A stretch of DNA of 64,000 nucleotides. Source: Paracidovorax sp031843945. Its GTDB lineage: Bacteria > Pseudomonadota > Gammaproteobacteria > Burkholderiales > Burkholderiaceae_C. The notes beneath the pieces were generated by a model. That model made no database searches, had not been told where the DNA came from, and saw only the letters and a program-made list of their open reading frames with translations. This document shows positions 51,870 to 60,571 of the stretch, in pieces (position 1 is the stretch's first letter; every line of letters begins with the position of its first letter). Made by a program: the position numbers and the translations under genes. The stretch is taken from the NCBI RefSeq assembly GCF_031843945.1, contig NZ_JAVTJJ010000004.1, forward strand, positions 62,001-126,000. Reading direction: 5' to 3'.

Positions 51870-53014
51870 TCGGGGTGAATGAGCGGATAGTGCCGCCATT
51901 TCGTGATCCCAGTGCTATCGGCACTCGTTCCAAGGTGAGTGGCTCGGGCATCTGCCTGAGCATGATCGTGAAGAACGAGGCACCGGTGATCACGCGGTGC
52001 CTGTCTTCTGTGTTGCCGTTCATCGACCACTGGGTCATCGTGGACACGGGCTCCACGGACAGCACGCAGGACATCGTTCGCCGTTTCATGCAGGACATTC
52101 CCGGCACCCTGCACGAGCGGCCGTGGAAGAACTTCGCGCACAACCGCAACGAGGCCCTGGAGCTGGCCCGGCCGCACGCCGACTACCTGCTGTTCATCGA
52201 CGCCGATGAGCAACTGCGCATGCCGGCGCAATACCGGTGGCCGGCACTGGATGCCGACGGCTACCTCTTCCAATGCCAGATGAACGGCTGGGAATACCAG
52301 CGCAACAGCATGGTGGCCACGCGCGTGGACTGGCGCTGGGAGGGTGTGCTGCACGAATACCTCACGGCCCCCTCGCACGGCCCATGGCAGACGCTGGCGG
52401 GCCCCGTCATTGAGGTGGCCCACGACGGCGCGCGCGGGCGCGATCCCGACACCTACCTGCGCGACATCGCGGTGCTGGAGCAGGACCTGCGCGAAGACCC
52501 GGACAACACCCGCAACGTGTTCTATCTGGCGCAAAGCTACCGCGATGCAAACCGCCTGCAGGACAGCCTGGAGTGGTACCGCCGCCGCGCCGGCATGGGC
52601 GGCTGGGAAGAGGAATCGTGGTACGCGCTGTTCCAGGTGGCGGTGCTGACCGAGCGCCTGCAGATGCCCGACAACGCGGTGCGTGACGCCTACCTCGCCG
52701 CCTACGCGCAGCGGCCTCAGCGCGCCGAACCCCTGTGCGAGCTGGCGCGCTATCACCGCCTGCGGTCGGAGTTCGCGCTGGCACACCTGTATGCCCAGCA
52801 GGCGGCACGCATCCCGAAGCCGGCGGACATCCTGTTCGTGGACGGCGCGGTGTACGCCTGGCGCGCGTTGGATGAGTTGGCCGTCAGCTCCTTCTATGCC
52901 CCCGGTGCGCAGGATCAGGGCCGGGACGCCTTGCGGCAACTGCTGCGGGAGCAGCGCTTTCCGGCATCGGAGGCCGCGCGCATGCAAGCCAATCGGACTT
53001 TCTACGGGCTGTAA
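51866..53014 (+). CDS. Glycosyltransferase family 2 with TPR-like C-terminus
   Basis: 382 residues from the GTG at 51866, which overlaps the collagen gene stop as GTGA; GTG 51875 is an alternative, and the frame opens at 51812. The GT-A domain begins ICLSMIVKNEAPVITRCLSSV and has VIVDTGSTDSTQDIV and the DXD-like FIDADEQLRM (DAD), followed by TRVDWRWEGVLHEYL. The C-terminal half (about 220-340) looks like TPR helices (YLAQSYRDANRLQDSLEWYRRR). It belongs to the SunS/WaaE-like group that glycosylates proteins or polysaccharides. The tight coupling to the collagen-like gene suggests that protein as the acceptor, an inference. Confidence 0.85.
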   Translation: MIGVNERIVPPFRDPSAIGTRSKVSGSGICLSMIVKNEAPVITRCLSSVLPFIDHWVIVDTGSTDSTQDIVRRFMQDIPGTLHERPWKNFAHNRNEALELARPHADYLLFIDADEQLRMPAQYRWPALDADGYLFQCQMNGWEYQRNSMVATRVDWRWEGVLHEYLTAPSHGPWQTLAGPVIEVAHDGARGRDPDTYLRDIAVLEQDLREDPDNTRNVFYLAQSYRDANRLQDSLEWYRRRAGMGGWEEESWYALFQVAVLTERLQMPDNAVRDAYLAAYAQRPQRAEPLCELARYHRLRSEFALAHLYAQQAARIPKPADILFVDGAVYAWRALDELAVSSFYAPGAQDQGRDALRQLLREQRFPASEAARMQANRTFYGL

Positions 53015-53096
53015 CGCCGGGCCGAACGCGTGTACCGGCTTGGCGGCGACGAGCCAGCAACCATGCACCGCGTAGCCTAACCGCGCGGCACCGTTC

Positions 53097-53160
53097 GCTA
53101 TATTTTTTATAGCTACCAGCGCTTATCACATAAGCGCTAGAGCCTCATTTGATTCAAAAT
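53097..53160 (-). repeat. Dispersed palindromic repeat, copy 11
   Basis: TTTATAGCTACCAGCGCTTA, then TCACATAAGCGCTAGAGCCT. It lies between the convergent glycosyltransferase and livM genes. Stem AGCGCTTA/TAAGCGCT. Confidence 0.85.
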
Positions 53161-53178
53161 CCGCCGACACCGACTAGA

Positions 53179-54195
53179 TCAGTGCGTGCCGGACCCTGAT
53201 CGTGGTGCCCGCGCTGCACGCCGCCGTTCCACCCACGCGATCAGCTCACCCATGATGCCGCGGCGGAACGCCAGCACGCACACCACGAAGATCAGGCCGG
53301 TGACGATGGTGACCGATTCGCCCAGCGTGCGAAACCATTCCACTCCGCTGACGGCCGCCAGCAGGTTGCCCAGCTCGCCGATCTTGTTTTCCAGCAGCAC
53401 CACCACGGCCGAGCCCACCAGCGGGCCGCTGAGCGTGCCCAGCCCGCCCACCAGCGTCATCAGCACGACGTGGCCCGACGATGACCAGTGCACGTCCGAC
53501 AGCGTGGCAAAGCCCAGCACCAACGTCTTGAGCGCACCGGCCAGGCCGGCGATGGCGGCGGAGATGACGAAGGCCAGCAGCTTGAAGCGGTTGGTGTCGT
53601 AGCCCAGCGAGATGGCGCGTGGCTCGTTTTCCTTGATGCCCTTGAGCACCTGGCCGAAGGGTGAGTGGATGGTGCGCACGATGACCAGGAAAGCCACCAC
53701 CACAACCACCAGCGCCACGTAATACATGGTCAGGTCGCTGGCCAGGTCGATCACACCGAAGAGCTTGCCGCGCGGCACGCCCTGCAGGCCGTCTTCACCG
53801 CCCGTGAAGGGTGCCTGCAGGCAGGCGAAGAACAGCATCTGCGCCAGCGCCAGGGTGATCATGGTTGAGTAGATGCCCTGGCGGCGGATGGCGAAAAAGC
53901 CCATTACCAAACCCAGCAGCGCGCCGGAGAGCAAACCGGCCAGCAGGCCCAGCTCGGGCGTGGCGCCCCAGGCCTTGACCACATGGCCGGTGACGTAGGC
54001 CGAGCCGCCCAGAAAGGCGGCGTGCCCGAACGACAGCATGCCCGTGTAGCCCAGCAACAGGTTGAATGCGGAAGCAAACAGCGCGAAGCACATCAGCTTC
54101 ATCACGAAGACGGGATAGGCGCCCAGGAACGGCGCGGCGACCAAGCCGACGAGCAGCAGGCTGTAGCCGATGAGGGTGAGGTTCTTTTGGTTCAT
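53179..54195 (-). CDS. livM: Branched-chain amino-acid-type ABC permease LivM
   Basis: 338 residues, about 9-10 helices, inner-membrane permease of a HAAT-family importer. Typical segments: SFGHAAFLGGSAYVTGH, KGIKENEPRAISLGYDTNRFKLLAFVISAAIAGLAGAL and GGLGTLSGPLVGSAVVVLLE. It is the last gene of the operon, 14 bp from livH. Confidence 0.92.
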   Translation of the reverse strand: MNQKNLTLIGYSLLLVGLVAAPFLGAYPVFVMKLMCFALFASAFNLLLGYTGMLSFGHAAFLGGSAYVTGHVVKAWGATPELGLLAGLLSGALLGLVMGFFAIRRQGIYSTMITLALAQMLFFACLQAPFTGGEDGLQGVPRGKLFGVIDLASDLTMYYVALVVVVVAFLVIVRTIHSPFGQVLKGIKENEPRAISLGYDTNRFKLLAFVISAAIAGLAGALKTLVLGFATLSDVHWSSSGHVVLMTLVGGLGTLSGPLVGSAVVVLLENKIGELGNLLAAVSGVEWFRTLGESVTIVTGLIFVVCVLAFRRGIMGELIAWVERRRAARAPRSGSGTH

Positions 54196-54209
54196 GCGAT
54201 GGCCTCTTT

Positions 54210-55094
54210 TTATTTCTCTTTGCCGAAGAGGCCGGCGGGACGGATGAGCAAAACGATGACCATGATGACGAACACCACGGTGGATGAGCCTTCCGGATAG
54301 AACACCCTGGTGAACCCTTCGATCACACCCAGGCCCAGCCCCGTGAGGATGGAGCCCATGATGGAGCCCATGCCGCCGATCACCACCACCGCGAACACCA
54401 CGATGATGAGGTTCTGCCCCATCAGCGGCGTGACCTGGTAGACCGGCGCGGCCAGCACGCCGGCGAAGGCCGCCAGCGCCGCACCGAATGCGTAGGTCAG
54501 CGTGATCATCACCGGCACGTTGATGCCGAAGGCTTCGACCAGGCGCGGGTTTTCAGTGCCGGCGCGCAGATAGGCGCCCAGCTTGGTCTTCTCGATGACG
54601 TACCAGGTGGCCAGGCAGACGACGATGGATGCCACCACCACCCAGGCGCGGTAGTTGGGCATGATCATGAAGCCCAGATTGGTCGCGCCTTCCAGCAGCT
54701 CTGGCGTGTCGTAACCCAGCCCCGACACGCCGTAGATGGAACGGAATACGCCCTCGATCAGCAGCGTGAGCCCGAGCGTCAGCAGCAGGCCGTACAGATG
54801 ATCGAGCTTGTAGATCCAGCGCAGCAGCAGCCGCTCGATCACCACACCCAGCAACCCCACCACCAACGGCGCAACCACCAGCATCACCCAATAGTTCACG
54901 CCCAGATAGGTCAACCCCATCCAGGTGAGCAGCGCTCCCAGCATGAAGAGGGCTCCGTGCGCGAAGTTGATGACGTTCAGCAGCCCGAAGATCACCGCCA
55001 ACCCCAGGCTGAGGATGGCGTAGAACGAGCCGTTGACCAGCCCCAGCAGGAGCTGGCTCAGCAAGGCCGGCAGGGAGACACCGAAGATTTCCAT
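54210..55094 (-). CDS. livH: Branched-chain amino-acid-type ABC permease LivH
   Basis: 294 residues, 8 helices. LivH signature NGSFYAILSLGLAVIFGLLNVINFAHGALFMLGA at residues about 20-53 and TENPRLVEAFGINVPVMITLTYAFGAALAAFAGVLAAP. It pairs with LivM in the membrane. A 75-bp gap separates it from the first binding-protein gene. Confidence 0.92.
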   Translation of the reverse strand: MEIFGVSLPALLSQLLLGLVNGSFYAILSLGLAVIFGLLNVINFAHGALFMLGALLTWMGLTYLGVNYWVMLVVAPLVVGLLGVVIERLLLRWIYKLDHLYGLLLTLGLTLLIEGVFRSIYGVSGLGYDTPELLEGATNLGFMIMPNYRAWVVVASIVVCLATWYVIEKTKLGAYLRAGTENPRLVEAFGINVPVMITLTYAFGAALAAFAGVLAAPVYQVTPLMGQNLIIVVFAVVVIGGMGSIMGSILTGLGLGVIEGFTRVFYPEGSSTVVFVIMVIVLLIRPAGLFGKEK

Positions 55095-55169
55095 GGGATG
55101 GCGCGGGTGATGAAGGAAAGGGTCAGGTCAGATGAGCGGGTGCGAACAAGGCTGCAGCGGCGCGGCGTC

Positions 55170-56366
55170 CTACTTCCACAGCGCGCACTTGCTTTCGGCC
55201 TTGGTGGTGAACACCGTCTCGCCCGGCAACTTCTTGACGAGCTTGTAGTAGTCCCAAGTGCCGCTTGACTCCGATGGAGCCTTCACCTGCATCAGGTACA
55301 TGTCGTGCACGTAGCGGCCATCGCCACGGATCGATCCCGAGCCGAAGAAGTCGTTCATCTTGGTGCCGCGCCAGGTTTCCATCACCTTGTCGGCATCGAC
55401 CGTCTTGGCCGCTTCAACGGCTTTCAGGTAATTCATGGTGGCCGAATAGTCAGCAGCCTGTACTTCGGTCGGGCGACGCTTGGTCTTTTCCATGAACTTG
55501 TCGGCGAACTTTCGCGTCTCGTCGTTCAAGTCCCAGTACCAGCTGGTAGTGAACTGCAAACCCTCGGTGTTGCGCAGGCCCAGGCTGTGGATGTCGCTAT
55601 AGAAGATCAGCAGGCCGGCCAGCTTCATGCTCTTGCCGATGCCGAATTCTTTCGCTGCCTTGATCGAGTTGACCGTGTCGCCACCCGCATTGGCCAGGCC
55701 CAGCACCTGGGCCTTGGAGTTCTGCGCCTGTAGCAGGAACGAGGAGAAGTCCGACGCATTGAGCGGATGGCGCACCGAGCCCACCACCGTGCCGCCCTTG
55801 GCCTTGACCACGTTGCTGGTGTCGGCTTCCAGTGCGTGGCCGAAGGCGTAGTCGGCCGTCAAGAAGAACCAGCTCTTGCCTCCGCTGTCGACCACGGCCG
55901 CGCCGGTGCCCTTGGCCAGCGCCACGGTGTCGAACGCGTAGTGCACGGTGTAGGGACTGCACTGCTCATTGGTCAGGGCCGAGGTAGCCGCGCCGTTATT
56001 GATGAACACGCGTTTCTTTTCCTGCGCCACCTTGGCCATGGCCAGCGCCGTACCCGAATTGGTGCCGCCAAAGACCATGGTCAGGCCCTGCGTGTCGATC
56101 CATTCGCGCGCCTTCGACGCCGCGATGTCGGCCTTGTTCTGGTGGTCGGCGGTCAGCAGCTCAATGGGCATGCCGAGCACCTTGCCACCGAAGTCGTCGA
56201 TGGCCATCTGAATGGCGACCGCACCGTTCTTGCCTTCCACGTCGGCATACAGGCTCGACATGTCGGTGATGAAGCCGATCTTGACCTTGTCCTGCGCCTG
56301 GGCGGCGGACGCTGCGGCCAAGCCCATGGCGGCTACCAGCGCCAATCGTGTGAATTTCTGGTTCAT
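55170..56366 (-). CDS. Periplasmic binding protein, branched-chain amino-acid/amide type (copy 1)
   Basis: 398 residues. Signal peptide MNQKFTRLALVAAMGLAAASAAQA (cut before QDKVKIGF). A type I binding-protein fold with KVKIGFITDMSSLYADVEGKNG at the N-terminus. Two conserved Cys, in NEQCSPYTVHYAF and ESKCALWK, may form a disulfide. It is strongly similar to copy 2 at 56409, with which it was clearly duplicated. The ligand (amino acid, amide or urea) cannot be told from sequence. Confidence 0.9.
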   Translation of the reverse strand: MNQKFTRLALVAAMGLAAASAAQAQDKVKIGFITDMSSLYADVEGKNGAVAIQMAIDDFGGKVLGMPIELLTADHQNKADIAASKAREWIDTQGLTMVFGGTNSGTALAMAKVAQEKKRVFINNGAATSALTNEQCSPYTVHYAFDTVALAKGTGAAVVDSGGKSWFFLTADYAFGHALEADTSNVVKAKGGTVVGSVRHPLNASDFSSFLLQAQNSKAQVLGLANAGGDTVNSIKAAKEFGIGKSMKLAGLLIFYSDIHSLGLRNTEGLQFTTSWYWDLNDETRKFADKFMEKTKRRPTEVQAADYSATMNYLKAVEAAKTVDADKVMETWRGTKMNDFFGSGSIRGDGRYVHDMYLMQVKAPSESSGTWDYYKLVKKLPGETVFTTKAESKCALWK

Positions 56367-56408
56367 GTCTTGTCTCCTGCTTGTGGTTTTATCGAGCCCG
56401 GCCGCGCT

Positions 56409-57608
56409 TTACTTCCAGAGCGCACACTTGCTGTCGGCCTTGGTGGTCCACACCTGATCGGCGGGCAGCTTGGCGACGACCTTGTAGTAGTCCCATGGCT
56501 CCTTGGATTCAGCGGGTGCCTTCACCTGCATCAGGTACATGTCGTGCGCAAAGCGCCCATCGGGGCGGATGGTGCCCTTGGCGTAGAAGTCGTCGATGGG
56601 CGTGGACTTGAGCTTTTCCATCACCTTGTCGGCATCCACGGTCTTGGCGGCATCGACGGCCTTGAGGTAGTTGATGGTGGCCGAATAGTCTGCCGCCTGG
56701 ATGTCGGTGGGCATGCGCTTGGTCTTGGCGAAGAACTTGCGGCCGAACTCGCGCGCCTTGTCGTTCAGGTTCCAGTCCCAGCTGGTGGTCAACAACAGGC
56801 CTTCGGTGTTCTTCAGGCCCAGGCTGTGGATGTCGGTCAGAAAGACCAGCAAGCCCGCCATCTTCATCGTCTTGTTGATGCCGAACTCACGTGCGGCCTT
56901 CAGCGCATTGATGGTGTCGCCACCCGCATTCGCCAGGCCCAGGATCTGTGCCTTCGAGTTCTGCGCCTGCAGCAGGAACGAGGAGAAGTCCGACGCGTTG
57001 ATCGGGTGCTTCACGGTGCCCACCACACGGCCGCCCTTTTCCTTGACCACCTTGGCGGTATCGGCCTCCAGGGCCGCACCGAAGGCGTAGTCGGCCGTCA
57101 GGAAGAACCAGTCTTTGCCGCCCTGCTGCACGACAGCGCCGCCGGTGCCTTTGGCCAGGGCCACGGTGTCGTAGGCGTAGTGCACGGTGTAGGGGCTGCA
57201 CTGCTCGTTGGTCAAGGCCGATGTGCCAGCGCCGTTGACGATAAAGACGCGCCTTTTCTCCTGCGCCACCTTGGCCATGGCCAGACCGGTGCCGGAATTG
57301 GTACCGCCGAACAGCATGGTCAGGTTCTGCGTGTCGATCCACTCGCGGGCCTTGGACGCAGCGATGTCGGCCTTGTTCTGGTGGTCTGCAGTGACCAGTT
57401 CAATCGGCAGGCCCATCACCTTGCCGCCGAAGTCGTCGATGGCCATCTGGATGGCGACCGCGCCGTTCTTGCCTTCCACGTCGGCGTACAGGCTCGACAT
57501 GTCGGTGATGAAGCCGATCTTCACCTTGTCCTGCGCGTGCACGGCCGAAGCGGCCAGGCCCAGCGCGCCCAGCACCATCACCAGCCGGGTGAGTTGGTTC
57601 TTTTGCAT
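56409..57608 (-). CDS. Periplasmic binding protein, branched-chain amino-acid/amide type (copy 2)
   Basis: 399 residues; ATG at 57608 follows AAGGAGACAACAAC. Signal peptide MQKNQLTRLVMVLGALGLAA, then SAVHAQDKVKIGF. The same fold and disulfide pair as copy 1. The two share long identical blocks, such as DMSSLYADVEGKNGAVAIQM and the NEQCSPYTVHY region. Differences concentrate around residues 130-150 and 280-320, near the expected ligand cleft, which suggests different ligand spectra. Confidence 0.9.
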   Translation of the reverse strand: MQKNQLTRLVMVLGALGLAASAVHAQDKVKIGFITDMSSLYADVEGKNGAVAIQMAIDDFGGKVMGLPIELVTADHQNKADIAASKAREWIDTQNLTMLFGGTNSGTGLAMAKVAQEKRRVFIVNGAGTSALTNEQCSPYTVHYAYDTVALAKGTGGAVVQQGGKDWFFLTADYAFGAALEADTAKVVKEKGGRVVGTVKHPINASDFSSFLLQAQNSKAQILGLANAGGDTINALKAAREFGINKTMKMAGLLVFLTDIHSLGLKNTEGLLLTTSWDWNLNDKAREFGRKFFAKTKRMPTDIQAADYSATINYLKAVDAAKTVDADKVMEKLKSTPIDDFYAKGTIRPDGRFAHDMYLMQVKAPAESKEPWDYYKVVAKLPADQVWTTKADSKCALWK

Positions 57609-57666
57609 GTTGTTGTCTCCTTGAGGTGTGGATGGGTGGAATAGGGTGATCGATGGGTGCAGGAAA

Positions 57667-58398
57667 TCACACGCCCAACAGTTCGTTGAGCACGGGCATG
57701 CGCGCTTCAAGCTCGGCAGCGCCGAACTGCAGCGCGATGCGGCCATGCTCCATCACGTAGAAGCGGTCGGCCAGCGGCGCGGCGAAGCGGAAGTTCTGCT
57801 CCACCATCACCACCGTGTAGCCCTTCTGACGCAGCGTGACGATCATGCGGGCCAGCGCCTGCACAATCACCGGCGCCAGGCCTTCGGAAATCTCGTCGAG
57901 CAGCAGCAGCTTGGCGCCGGTGCGCAGAATGCGCGCCACGGCCAGCATCTGCTGCTCGCCGCCCGAAAGACGCGTGCCCTGGCTATGGCGGCGCTCTGCC
58001 AGGTTGGGGAACATGGCATAGATCTCATCGACCGACATAGCCTGCGTGCCGGTCTTGAGCACCGGCGGCAGCAACAGGTTTTCTTCGCACGACAGGCTGG
58101 AGAAAATGCCGCGCTCTTCGGGGCAGTACCCCACGCCCAGGTGCGCGATGCGGTGGGTTGCCATGCCGATGGTTTCGACGCCATCGATCTTCACCGAGCC
58201 CTTGCGGGCGCCGGTCAGGCCCATCACGGCGCGCATGGTCGACGTGCGGCCGGCGCCGTTGCGGCCCAGCAGCGTGACCACCTCGCCGGGCTGCACCACG
58301 ATGTCCACGCCGTGCAGCACGTGCGACTCGCCATACCAGGCTTCGAGATTGCGGATTTCGAGCGCGGGCTGGCCGCTGGTTGCTTGCGGGGCGGCCAT
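57667..58398 (-). CDS. livF: Branched-chain amino-acid-type ABC ATPase LivF
   Basis: 243 residues. Walker A GRNGAGRTST (the usual Lys is Arg here: GAGRTS), signature LSGGEQQMLAVARIL, Walker B LLLLDEISEGLAP. The first residues MAAPQATSGQ are not conserved. It shares one base with the livG stop (TGATG). The Arg for Lys in Walker A should be noted: Lys is normally essential, so ATP hydrolysis may be impaired, although LivG has an intact Lys. Confidence 0.88.
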   Translation of the reverse strand: MAAPQATSGQPALEIRNLEAWYGESHVLHGVDIVVQPGEVVTLLGRNGAGRTSTMRAVMGLTGARKGSVKIDGVETIGMATHRIAHLGVGYCPEERGIFSSLSCEENLLLPPVLKTGTQAMSVDEIYAMFPNLAERRHSQGTRLSGGEQQMLAVARILRTGAKLLLLDEISEGLAPVIVQALARMIVTLRQKGYTVVMVEQNFRFAAPLADRFYVMEHGRIALQFGAAELEARMPVLNELLGV

Positions 58399-59168
58399 CA
58401 GTGCGCTCCCTGCAATTGGCCGTCGGTGGTGCCCATGTAGGCCTCCATCACCAGCGGGTTGTTGGAGACCTCTTCGTACGGCCCTTCGGCCAGCACGGCG
58501 CCGCGTTGGAGCACGGTGATGCGGTCGGCGATGGTGGCGATGACCTTCATGTTGTGCTCCACCATCAAAATGGTGCGGCCCGCCGAGACCTTCTTGATGA
58601 GCTGGGTGACGCGGTCCACGTCTTCGTGGCCCATACCCTGCGTGGGCTCGTCGAGCAGCATCAACTCGGGTTCCATGGCCAGCGTGGTGGCGATCTCCAG
58701 GGCGCGCTTGCGGCCGTAGGGTAGGTTCACCGTCATCTCATCGGCCAGATCTTCCAGACCGACTTCACCCAGCAGTTGCATGGCGCGGTCGTCGAGCTGC
58801 CGCAGGCTGCTGGCGCTGCGCCAGAAATGAAACGACGTACCCAACTGGCGCTGCAGGCCGAGCCGCACGTTTTCCAGCAGGGTGAGATGCGGAAACACCG
58901 CAGAGATCTGGAAAGACCGGATGATGCCGCGCCGCGCGATCTGCGCCGGGTGTTCGCGGGTGATATCTTCGCCATTGAAGTGGATGGTGCCGGAGGTGGG
59001 CTCCAGGAACTTGGTCAGCAGGTTGAAGCAGGTGGTCTTGCCCGCGCCGTTGGGGCCGATCAGCGCGTGGATCGAACCCCGCCGCACGGCAAGGTTGACA
59101 TCGCTGACCGCCGTGAAGCCCTTGAACTCTTTGGTCAGGCTGTGGGTTTCGAGAATGACGTCGCTCAT
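58398..59168 (-). CDS. livG: Branched-chain amino-acid-type ABC ATPase LivG
   Basis: 256 residues from ATG at 59168. Walker A GPNGAGKTT, signature LPYGRKRALEIATTLA (degenerate relative to LSGGQ, as usual in LivG), Walker B LMLLDEPTQGM, H-loop VEHNM. It heads the operon livG-livF-binding protein 2-binding protein 1-livH-livM. About 125 bp separate it from the upstream ModE gene. Confidence 0.92.
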   Translation of the reverse strand: MSDVILETHSLTKEFKGFTAVSDVNLAVRRGSIHALIGPNGAGKTTCFNLLTKFLEPTSGTIHFNGEDITREHPAQIARRGIIRSFQISAVFPHLTLLENVRLGLQRQLGTSFHFWRSASSLRQLDDRAMQLLGEVGLEDLADEMTVNLPYGRKRALEIATTLAMEPELMLLDEPTQGMGHEDVDRVTQLIKKVSAGRTILMVEHNMKVIATIADRITVLQRGAVLAEGPYEEVSNNPLVMEAYMGTTDGQLQGAH

Positions 59169-59293
59169 GCGCTTGGGGCGGCTCCGTGGTGGGCGTTGAC
59201 GGCGACCGGCCAATGAGCCGAAACGCTGTCCCCGCGGGGATGTTGCAGCGCATCGTAAGTCCGGCGCCCAAGGCCGGGACATGGGGCAAATGC

Positions 59294-60127
59294 CTATGTA
59301 GAAACGCTATGCTCGCCAACCCTGCCGGGGCTCAAATTCAGCGTGAGGCCCGGTGTCACGGCCAGCACAAAAGCGGATTCGTCTACGCTGAGTATCACCC
59401 GTGCGCGGGTGCGCAAGCCGCTGCCGGCAACAGCAAACCCCACCATCTGCACACCCGCATCCAGTTGCGCGGACACCTCGTCGCCTGCTTTGCCGCGCGA
59501 CACGCGGGTGACGCGCCCAACCCATTCGTTCGGGCCGGGTTGCGCCCCGCCGCCCGCCGCCGCAGCCACCCGCACCGCGGTGGCCTTGCACAGCGCCTGC
59601 ACCGGCAAACCCGGCGCCAGCCCCAGCAGTTCGGCGCTTTCACGGGTGATGCGCGAGCGCACGTCCAATGCCTGCGCCGCTACACCGTCGCCCCGCAGCT
59701 GCACCAGTACGATGGGCCCATGCATTTCCAGCGAAACCACCACGCACGGCCACTGGTTGCGCATGCTGGTGCGCACGGCCAGGCGGGCGACGGCCTGCGT
59801 GCCGCCCGCCTGGCCGGCGTCGATCTGCGCCAGGGCCTTGCGGCGGGCCTGCTCTACCGCATCGGCCGCCGTAAGCAGCTGGCGCCCCGCGTCAGTCAAC
59901 CGCGCACCGCCGCCGCCTGAGCCGCCCACCAGCCGCTCCACCAGCGCCATGCCCGCCAGGTTGGTCAGCGTGTCGATGGCCTGCCATGCCGCCTTGTAAC
60001 TCACGCCGACGGCGCGGGCGGCTTGGGAAATAGAACCGTCCTCACCGATGCGGCGCAGGATGTCGATGCGCCGGTCCGCCATGCCATGGCCCAGCGCGTC
60101 GGAGAACGCGACTCGTTTTTCTTGCAT
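59294..60127 (-). CDS. modE: ModE-type molybdate-responsive regulator with TOBE domains
   Basis: 277 residues from ATG at 60127. The N-terminal winged helix matches the LysR-like ModE DNA-binding part: RRIDILRRIGEDGSISQAARAVGVSYKAAWQAIDTLTNLAG, then the GGSGGGGARLTDAGRQLL wing. Two Mop/TOBE repeats follow (SRITRESAELLGLAPGLPVQALCKATAVRVA and NEWVGRVTRVSRGKAGDEVSAQLDAG). ModE binds molybdate and controls molybdenum uptake and molybdo-enzyme genes. It is divergent from nirB. Whether it regulates nir is not shown. Confidence 0.88.
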   Translation of the reverse strand: MQEKRVAFSDALGHGMADRRIDILRRIGEDGSISQAARAVGVSYKAAWQAIDTLTNLAGMALVERLVGGSGGGGARLTDAGRQLLTAADAVEQARRKALAQIDAGQAGGTQAVARLAVRTSMRNQWPCVVVSLEMHGPIVLVQLRGDGVAAQALDVRSRITRESAELLGLAPGLPVQALCKATAVRVAAAAGGGAQPGPNEWVGRVTRVSRGKAGDEVSAQLDAGVQMVGFAVAGSGLRTRARVILSVDESAFVLAVTPGLTLNLSPGRVGEHSVST

Positions 60128-60571
60128 GCGCCCATCATGCCGCCACGGCCGACGCTCATGCGCGGGTGGGTCGGCGGATGGCTCGTTCAGCGGGGCGCTC
60201 CGGGGTTTCGGGACTGAAGCGGTGCATCCGCCCCACCACCGGGCTGACAGCACACCAGTTTGGTGCGCCGCACCAGTACGGTGGCGGCTGCCCCGCCCTG
60301 CCCCAGCCTCTGCTACGGGAAGATCGGCCGGGCACGAATCCTGCTGAAGCTACCGCGAAGCCCGTGGCAGTGCCGCCGCTGGCCTCGCAGCCTCCGCCAA
60401 CGACGGCGGAACCCGAGCCAGCGCGGCTACCAGCCGCTTTGGCGATCGGCCGTTCCCAACCGACTTCATCCGCGTTCCGCGGGGGCCCCTGTCGCACGCC
60501 ACTCCCTTCCAGCGGAGTCCAGCGCTGCGAACTGCAAGCCCTCGCGGTGCCAGGAAATGCAGGAATCCCAC
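60128..60571. other. 444-bp intergenic region between modE and nirB
   Basis: No gene is seen. It contains the NtrC-like sites and sigma-54-like element (60251-60345) and then a GC-rich leader. I found no T-rich terminator hairpin in the leader. Confidence 0.5.
60251..60345 (+). promoter_or_regulatory. NtrC-like enhancer pair and sigma-54-like promoter upstream of nirB
   Basis: CACACCAGTTTGGTGCG (60251-60267) and CGCACCAGTACGGTGGC (60269-60285) both resemble TGCACC-N5-GGTGCA. CGGGCACGAATCCTGCT (GG at 60331-60332, GC at 60343-60344) has the GG-N10-GC spacing of a -24/-12 element, with two changes from TGGCAC-N5-TTGC. A start near 60356 leaves a ~215-nt leader. Inferred. Confidence 0.4.

Noticed and set aside
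3711..53160. Dispersed repeat copies considered as IS elements or att sites
   Set aside because: Copies are ~50 bp, encode no transposase, and have no target duplications that I can see.
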